From Cryptomeria japonica (lineage: Eukaryota > Streptophyta > Pinopsida > Cupressales > Cupressaceae): a DNA stretch of 64,000 nucleotides. Position 1 is the stretch's first letter. Each line of letters begins with the position of its first letter. Where the stretch lies: positions 189,121,619-189,185,618 of the forward strand of contig NC_081410.1 in NCBI RefSeq assembly GCF_030272615.1. Reading direction: 5' to 3'. The notes below the pieces were generated by a model, which was not told the origin of the DNA, did not search any database, and saw only the letters and a list, made by a program, of their open reading frames with translations. Made by a program: the position numbers and the translations under genes. Positions 57,180 through 64,000 of the stretch are shown in pieces.

Positions 57180-58767
57180 CTTGAATACTCCTAGTCTTCA
57201 TTGGTCCACATAGGTTAGTATGAACCAAATCTAGCAAATGTTCAGCGGAAAAAGATTTTCTCTTGAAGGTTGAGGATGTCATTTTCCCTAATTGACATTC
57301 CTTGCACAAAGAATTCACCGGTTTGTCCAACAGTGGCAAACCTCTTACTGATCTTGACTTACTGACCCTTACAATGTTATCAAAATTTATATGATAAAAT
57401 CTTTGATGTCAAAGCCAACTATCTTCAACTTTTGCAATTAAACAACTATTGACTTTAGAGTTTAAATGAAACAAGTTACCTTTTGTATATTTGTTGGTTG
57501 CAATCAGTTCACCTTTGCTTCCATAAATCTTGCATACTCCATTCTTGAATTCCAATGGGTAACCTTTGTCATTGAGTTGAGCAACACTCAAAAGATTGTT
57601 TATTGGACCTTCAACCCAGCAGACATCATCTGCACTACTCTTACCATTCAAAGAGATAGATCATTTCCCTTCCACCATGCAATGTGAGTCATTCCCAAAT
57701 CTCACAACACCTCCATCAAACTCTTTCAATGTAGGAAACTTACTCCAATCATCGGTCATGTGGTGTGAACAACCCCTATCTATAATCCAATCATCTAAAC
57801 TATCCATGCGAGAGACCAATGTCTTCTAATCTGATATCTCTTCTTTAACAACAACAAAGATAATGTCCTCATTTGCATCTTCCTTGGATTATTCATCTAT
57901 AATTCCTCCATCCACTGCAATGAGGTAATCTCTTTTACCTTTGCCTTTATACTTCCTAAATTTCTCACGTTTTTGCTCATTATCTCCATTTGGACAGTTA
58001 GCAGCAATATGTCCAATCTAATTACATGCAAAATATTTCAAAGGTAGTTTACCTCTGTACTTACCGGTACCTCTAGGTAACCACTTGGCCAACAATGCTT
58101 CGAGCTCTATGAGACTATCATCGTCATCTACCTCTCTGCTAGATCTAGACTCATGACTGTAGCTCACTTCTCTACTTTTCCTTGCCAGTGGGGTTGATAC
58201 TGAGGCTTTAAATGCAAATTCTAATCTCTGAACACTTCCATCAAAGCCATTTAATTAAAAAGTAGTTAGTTTACCAATGATAGAGTCAAGAGATACCTTT
58301 ATTTTATCAATATATTTGAGTTCTTGAATGACTGCAACTCAAATAGCGTAGACTGGTAGAATGGTTCTCAACACCTTGCTAACCACTATGGTATCCTCCA
58401 CTGTACCTCCAACACTTTTGATTTCTTCGACTATCTACTTGATCCTCTGACCATATTGTTGAATGTTTTCTCCTTTAGCTTTCCGCATATCATCAAATTT
58501 CCCTCTAAGACTCTCTTCTTTGGCAATCTTAACATGCTCATCACCGCTATAGATATCTTCCATTTTCTTCCAAACTTCATATGTAGTTTCCAATCCATGA
58601 ACATCAACATACTCTAAATCAGACAAGGAGTTGATGATGGCCTCCAATGCTTGATTGTTCTGTTGATCCTTCTTTTGATCATCTGACAAAATCCCACTAG
58701 GCAATTTATATTTAGTAACAACATGTTCCCAATATTGACTTCCTAAGCTCTTGATATAGATCTTCAT
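57180..58767 (-). pseudogene. Copia-3 gag, protease and integrase N-terminus (broken)
   Basis: Right to left: gag from 58767 (MKIYIKSLGSQYWEHVV, then VWKKMEDIYSGDEHVKIAKE). A zinc knuckle near 58010-58040 is damaged by Cys to Tyr and a stop (..FACN*IGHIAANC). A protease WIIDRGCSHHM lies near 57765-57800, with Asp-Arg-Gly at the active site. The pre-integrase block DVCWVEGPINNLLSVAQLND (57409-57651) follows, then integrase CKECQLGK and HTNLCGPMKTRS up to 57180. The first catalytic Asp of integrase is Asn. Confidence 0.9.
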
Positions 58768-58883
58768 CCTATCACTCCAGATTTTTTAGTTTTCTCTATT
58801 TAACTTCAGACCTTCTTTCTTCATCATGTTCTTCTAGATATTTTCCTCAATATATTAGGCTTAAGCTCAAGAGGACCTGGATA

Positions 58884-58895
58884 GCTCTGATACCA
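58884..58895 (-). promoter_or_regulatory. Copia-3 primer binding site
   Basis: The minus strand reads TGGTATCAGAGC two bases inside the 5' LTR, a perfect Met-tRNA-type site. Confidence 0.9.
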
Positions 58896-58897
58896 AT

Positions 58898-60265
58898 TGA
58901 TAATATGATGAAACTATAATGATCTAATCAACTACTAAGAGGGGGGTGAATCGGTAGATAGAAAATATGCTAAACTTAATCGGTTTAATCATTGTATCTA
59001 AAATTGCAACTACACTATCAAACTTTATCGGTTGATCAAAACATCAATGATACAATGCAATAGATTTGATACTCATATACCGTTTAACCAGAACATTAAA
59101 CCACTTCACTAATATCAATAATAGCTTAATTCAGATCTTTTCTGGTTATCTAAATATACCTAAGTAGATTTACGAGTCATCATATCCACTATATCAAAAA
59201 CCACATCCACAAAATCATTCACCACTTGACACAATGATTTTTCATGTGGAAACCCAAATGGGAAAAACCACGGTGGGGATGAATACCCACAAGTATTCTG
59301 AACTCTTCAGAAGTTCACCCTGTTAGGAGCCAAGCCTTGCTAGAAGCTTTTACAATAATGTCTTGTTAAGAACAAATTCAGTTAAGGACCACCCAGTTAA
59401 GGGATTGACTACAATACCCTGTTAAAGGTAATACCCTGTTAAAGGTAACCTCAAAGGAGGATTTCAAATCCAAGCTAATGGATCACCTTGTTAGAGAATT
59501 TCAACAACACCATGCCTGTTAAAGCTTACCTAGTTATGGAATTTAACTGTTGTAATGGTTAGAGAACAACATGTTCTTTGCTGATCTGAAAATAGCACTA
59601 TCTTGCTTAATCAGATCCTTTTCTGCTCCTATCTGCCTTCACAGCATTCTACAGACACACCTTCTAGTTCAACAAAAATCACACTTAATCAAATTTGCCA
59701 ACGCAAACTACAAAACAACTCATCGACATTATAATCAAATATAATAGGTCAGTAACACAACACAAACCTACAGATCTCATATAGATTACAAACATATCGG
59801 TTCAATCTTGATCATAAGATTACATAGCAATCAACTACACATTGTTCAAGACAACTTCAACCACTCCTAGATAAGCGCACATTGGATCATGTAGCTCATC
59901 ACGCATTTTTAACTTCATGTTATGCATTTGATCTTTCCCAAGTTAAACAGTTATCTCTACGCGCCAAATCCACTTTGAAACTCATCACATGCAACATGCA
60001 TAGGTGGAATCTTCATCTATGATCACCATTCAATCAGAGATCATCACAACAGATTCACCAAGCTCCATTGGTTAGGTCTTCTTAACGGGTTAGGGTTACC
60101 AGTTGAGCTCTGCTTCAATAATAATACTGGTTCCCTTCACTACTTTACTAATACTGGTTGCTTTACTGCATCATTATCTGTTGCAATATATCTTCAATAT
60201 CGGTTGTAATTGACATCAATTACAACACTATACTTCATCGATGCAATATTCATGCAATGCCAACA
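58898..60265 (-). repeat. Copia-3 5' LTR
   Basis: TGATAATATGATG...ATGCCAACA, 1368 bp, partner of 49160-50535. Confidence 0.94.
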
Positions 60266-61692
60266 AGGAGTACATATAGGTTTAGCATTTTCCATTCCAA
60301 ACTTCTTCAATATTTATTTAACATACTTAGATTGTGAAATAAAGATACCATCATCCTTTTGACCAACTTGTAAACCAAGAAAGAAATTCATTTCCCAATC
60401 ATAGACCTTTCAAACTCTTCTTACATCTCATAAAAAAACTTCTTACACATACCATCATTTCCTTGAAAGATTATATCATCCACATAAACAACTACAATCA
60501 AGATATCATTTTCTTCAACCTTAAAATATAGATTGTTGTCAGTAATACCTTTAGTTCCAATCACATTCTTGTCAAGTGGTGTTGGGACAAGTTCCCAAGT
60601 CTGATTCTTCTCAATTTATTCTAATTCTCCTTTCATAGATTTTATCCAATGTCAATCACTGCAAGCTTCTTGTACTGTTTTTGGATTTGTCTTTTAAATT
60701 AAGCATAAGTTCACATGTTCTTCAACAACTTTACTTCTTGTGATAACACCTCTATTTTTGTCTCCAATTATTTGTTTCTCTGAATGATTTTTCTGCACAT
60801 ACCTCGGAGTCTTAAGACCAATTTTTGAAGCATATTCCTCATCATTTTGCACCTCTATTTCACTAGTATTTTCTTCTTTTATTTTACTGGTAGACTCATC
60901 AAATTCATATCCCATCTCTACAACTATATTTTTTGAAGTGTCTTCATCAACTTTCACATTTGTGCTTTCAACAATTTTTCTCAATCTTTTGTTATAACAT
61001 ATGTAAGCTTTTCTTTTTGTAGAATAACCAAGAAATATACCTTCATCGGCTCTTGTGTCAAACTTTCCCAAATTCTCTTCATCTCTTCTAATAGAACATT
61101 TACTTCCAAATACACTGAAATATTTCACAAACGGAGTCCTTCCATACCATAGTTCATAAGATGTCTTCCCATGATTTCTTGTAATCTATACTTTGTTATG
61201 TGTGTATATTGCAGTATGTATTACTTCTTTCCAGTAGATTTCCAATAGACTCGCTCCATTCATCATTGTTCAAGGAACTTCTTGAATTGTTCTAGTCACC
61301 CTTTCAACCACGTCCTAGGGGTAGACAATTGTCTTCTTATCACATGACTCTCACAAAAAGTACTGAATTCATCAAAATTAAACTCTCCACCTCTATCAAA
61401 GCTCAAACATCTAATTCTTCTATCTATCTCATTTTCAACCATAGCCTTGAATTTCTTAAACCTTTCTAGAGCTTCAAATTTTTCTTATAAGAAAGTAACC
61501 CAAGTCATTCTAGAGTAATCATCTATTAAGAGCATGAAATACCCATCACCTTGTTGACTTCTTGTTCTATTCAGACCACAAAGATAAGCGTGCACTAATT
61601 CCAACAATCCACTAGAATATTGCTCCTTAACTTTAAAAGTTCTCCTTATTTTTTTTCCATCTTGACATTCTTTGTGAATAACATTAGCAGGT
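60266..61692 (-). pseudogene. Copia-4 integrase and truncated reverse transcriptase
   Basis: From the right: CQDGKK-like residues, then HAYLCGLNRTR (first catalytic Asp replaced by Tyr), a DDYSRMTWVTFL block, and the rest of the core in broken frames. An open 144-codon frame (60694-61128) follows with KYFSVFGSKCSIRRDEENLG and VESTNVKVDEDTSKN. RT starts at about 60600 (PLDKNVIGTK) but jumps at about 60550 straight to DNNLYFKVEENDILIVVVYV and VDDIIFQGN. Roughly 140 residues of fingers and palm, including QMDVK, are therefore deleted. The fragment ends at 60266 at copia-3. Confidence 0.85.
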
Positions 61693-61907
61693 TGTAGTGC
61701 CCCTAACCTAATCAGCTTTGTAAAACCGGTTTGACCTTGGTTGATTTTTTTTGTGTGGCATTCTTGGATGGTTGATTTACCATTATGTAATGTTGTAGTC
61801 AGATATTATGATTATTGTGTGTACCTGTTAATGTGCTTTCACATCAATTCTTATGTAAGTTTAATTGTTCTCCCGATTCTTGTTATTAATCTTGATCTAA
61901 CACTTTC

Positions 61908-61908
<1 letters not shown>

Positions 61909-62004
<96 letters not shown>

Positions 62005-62018
62005 GTGTGTGTGTGTGT
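61909..62018. repeat. (TA)n then (TG)n microsatellite
   Basis: About 94 bp of TA repeat followed by CTGTGTGTGTGTGTG. Frames read through it in both directions are artefacts. Confidence 0.95.
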
Positions 62019-63644
62019 ACTTGAGTGACTCATGGTTGTAGGAGATTGCAGGTACAGTACTGCCTAGGTGCGAGGTTCATCTTCACCTGGATTCGCAGGT
62101 TTGAGTGTACCTCTTTGGTCCTTAGAGTTTGGATTAGGTGGTCGTAAAACCCTCATTTTATCCTAGTCATGCTCAAGTGAGTGTCGTCAGTCGTCCATCA
62201 GTTTCCCTTTAGTTGGGTATGCAGGTCGTGTATCTGGTTGGCTTTCTTGGGTTGCATGCTTTGTGTGTGGTTAAATTGAATGATTTAATCCCTAGTATTT
62301 ATTTTGATTTAATCTGTGTTTACGCATTAGTATTTTAGGGACTAAATTAAATAGGTTGCCCTTTATGTGATTAATCATTAATTAAAAAGATCGCTCTATT
62401 CATGTTTGTAGCAAGTTCAATTTAATGCTTAAATTTAAATAATGAATTTATTCAATTTATGCATTTTGAAAGGAAATATTTAAATTTATTCGAAATAGAA
62501 ATAATTTAATCTCTTTGGCATTTTGGAATAGAAAGGTTAATTTCAATTATTTGAGAAAATCAATTTATTATATAAGCAAGTTTGATTAATGGTTATTTTC
62601 AAAAAAAATGTAAATAAAAACATTTGAATGCATTTTGGGAGAAAGGTTAAATAGAATTGGAACATTGAAAATATTTTGCCCTCATTAACATTTTGAAATA
62701 TAAATGCTAGTTTTTGTTAGAATTGAGAAAATTAAAATTAAATAAGGGAGAGAAACATTTTGATTTTTAATTAGAAAAGCAAGTTTAGAATATTTGAATA
62801 GTTTGAAAAGAATGATTTTTCATTTTATTTAAAAGAAAGTGTTTAAAATTCAAAAATAAATAGTAGGTCAAACATTCCTCCATTTAACCTAGGATTGAAA
62901 ATATTTTTGGGGGATTATTTTTGGAGAGCATTTTTTTGAAAAAAAATTTGGAGAAGGATTTTTGGAGGAAAGTTTTTGGGGGCATTTGGTGGGACGATTT
63001 TGGGTATTTTGCAGGTGGAGCTCATCTTCAACACCTCCAGGATAGCATTCAAGGTTGGCATTTGGTTAACCCTTTTATTTTTTATTGAAATCTGCCTAAA
63101 TCCATTTCTTCATTTTGGGAAAGAAATGATGTGTTAAATTTAAAATTCTGTGTATATGGGAGTTGGAAGAAATCCAAAATTCCTTTTTGAATATTGCAAT
63201 TTGGTTTATAGAATGTTAAATTAGTTGGATTTAATGCTTTTAGATTAAGTAGATTTGCTAATTTTACCTTGAGAGGGGTTATGCTAGCAAAATTTCGCTA
63301 GAATGGATTGCCTGGAAATGAAATTTTTTTGTTTAAAAATGACAGGATCCACTCTCTGTTTTATCTCTGAAAATTTCTAAGTCTATCTTATTGCATTTTT
63401 ATGTGTTAATCTCTTTTTTTTATTTTCTGGAAAATAAATTTCAGTCTCTGTATGAGACTGTGAATAAATGAAATCTGGGGTTTTCATTTTTCTTTTAATG
63501 TTTGTATATATAAAAAAAAATGCTTAAATAAATAAAACAAAATTTATAAAGTAATGTAATGGCGGATTTAGGGTTTGGAGGGTCGAGGAGTTGAGGCTCA
63601 ACCCATGCCCCCCCCACCCTCTGCAGGCTCGCAGTTGTGAGGTC

Positions 63645-63828
63645 TGCGACCACACTGGTGGCCGCAGAAGCCTGCGACCACAGTGTGGTCGCAAAAGCTT
63701 GCGACCCCACTGTGGTCGCGAGGACCTGCGACCCCATGGCAACCACAGAAACCTGCAACCCCATGATGGCCGCAGAGTCCCACGTCCACAGTGTGGAGGC
63801 CGCAGGTCTGCGTCCACATTGGTGGCCA
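63645..63828. repeat. Seven 27-bp GC-rich units with palindromic cores
   Basis: Units begin at 63645, 63673, 63700, 63727, 63754, 63781 and 63809 (spacing 27-28 bp). Unit 2 is a near-perfect palindrome: TGCGACCACA, one central base, TGTGGTCGCA. Others vary (TGCGACCCCACTGTGGTCGCG, TGCGTCCACATTGGTGGCC). Because 27 is a multiple of three, frames stay open on both strands for over 100 codons. The translations are repeats with no domain. The array lies about 1.95 kb from the LTR start. Confidence 0.93.
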
Positions 63829-64000
63829 TAGCCTCCGCGGCTAGGGCACAACCTCCACTCCCGTGGAGGGAAGCGAGCCCCACGGATTGCCCCAATTTTT
63901 TTATATGAAACAAAAAAAAATACTATCGCCTTTTTACGATGTGGATTATATAAAAAGTTTTTTTAATATATTTTATTAAAAGTTTTAGAATAGCATAATG

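Larger units (their letters stand above)
49160..60265 (-). mobile_element. Copia-3: Ty1/copia retrotransposon inside copia-4, with its own nested LTR
   Basis: LTRs at 49160-50535 and 58898-60265, perfect Met-tRNA primer site, and gag through RNase H on the minus strand. The body is split by a 3.86-kb solo LTR. The left LTR lacks about 15 bp of its outer tip relative to the right. About 30 codons of copia-4 RT are missing at the same junction, so there is no target duplication; a deletion took place there. Confidence 0.93.
43040..61692 (-). mobile_element. Copia-4: host retrotransposon of the nested block
   Basis: Pieces: 3' LTR 43040-47360 (with LINE-2 inside), polypurine tract 47361-47373, RNase H 47760-48141, RNase H/RT 48935-49159, RT and integrase 60266-61692. 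All lie on the minus strand and fit end to end as one copia polyprotein, apart from deletions. Its 5' part (gag, protease, 5' LTR) is absent because a giant LTR begins at 61693. Inserts: LINE-2, a 0.8-kb unknown, copia-3, and the terminal LTR. The left boundary is approximate. Confidence 0.85.
61693..64000 (+). mobile_element. Giant gypsy-like LTR, 5' portion, leaving the window
   Basis: Starts TGTAGTGCCCCTAACC immediately after copia-4 integrase sequence; the minus strand of 15435-20528 starts TGTAGTGTCCC. At least 2.3 kb without coding sequence. Contains a long TA repeat, AT-rich T/A stretches, and a GC-rich 27-bp array at 63645-63828. The preceding CAGGT (61688-61692) should reappear at the far end if this is a simple insertion; that end is outside the window. 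Confidence 0.65.

Noticed and set aside
63495-63913. Ala/Gly/Arg-rich open frames up to 129 codons
   Set aside because: Artefact of the 27-bp GC-rich repeat, a multiple of three, which keeps frames open on both strands.

Overview
This window reads as a gene-poor, transposon-saturated stretch of a large plant nuclear genome. Every recognisable protein belongs to a retroelement: Ty1/copia gag-pol, plant L1-type LINE, or Ty3/gypsy-like remnants. I found no convincing host gene, rRNA, tRNA or organelle sequence. Very long LTRs (3.9 and 5.1 kb), deep nesting, solo LTRs and old nonsense-riddled copies fit a giant-genome plant, plausibly a gymnosperm. That taxonomic guess is inference; the assignment to plants rests on the element families.

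Layout. 1-911: tail of a giant gypsy-like LTR. 1459-10080: a tandem array of ~265-bp units split by copia-1 (2040-9732, minus). 10.1-15.4 kb: AT-rich sequence with a gypsy protease scrap and two paralogous pieces of an unrecognised protein in opposite orientation. 15435-20528: a 5.1-kb solo LTR with TSD TTAAG. 20993-28825: copia-2 (plus), its 5' LTR carrying a 768-bp solo LTR (22011-22778, TSD ACCGG). 29312-32094: a copia-type LTR containing a miniature TRIM element (29810-31472), itself split by a 1.3-kb solo copia LTR. 32.4-39.8 kb: a gypsy-like LTR split by a long LINE (LINE-1, 33345-39535). 40.1-43.0 kb: old copia/gypsy debris plus a complete 331-bp TRIM.

43-64 kb is one nest. Copia-4 (minus) is the base. 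Its 3' LTR holds a 5'-truncated LINE (LINE-2, 44175-47183). Its body holds a 0.8-kb unidentified insert (48142-48934) and the whole of copia-3 (49160-60265, minus), which in turn holds a 3.9-kb solo LTR (53325-57179, TSD CTTGA). A further giant LTR begins at 61693 and leaves the window.

Most notable observations. (1) The giant LTRs contain short GC-rich arrays of regularly spaced palindromes: six 22-bp units about 37 bp apart at 56179-56383, and seven 27-bp units at 63645-63828. The 5.1-kb LTR has a degenerate array at a similar depth. (2) LINE-2 carries an extra long reading frame (45137-47008) downstream of its RNase H. It overlaps the ORF2 stop by 14 nt and is interrupted only by five TAG codons. 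(3) Two TRIMs with 135- and 150-bp LTRs have almost no internal sequence. (4) Much of the decay is by nonsense substitutions at likely Trp/Gln/Arg codons rather than by indels, as expected for methylated, silenced DNA.
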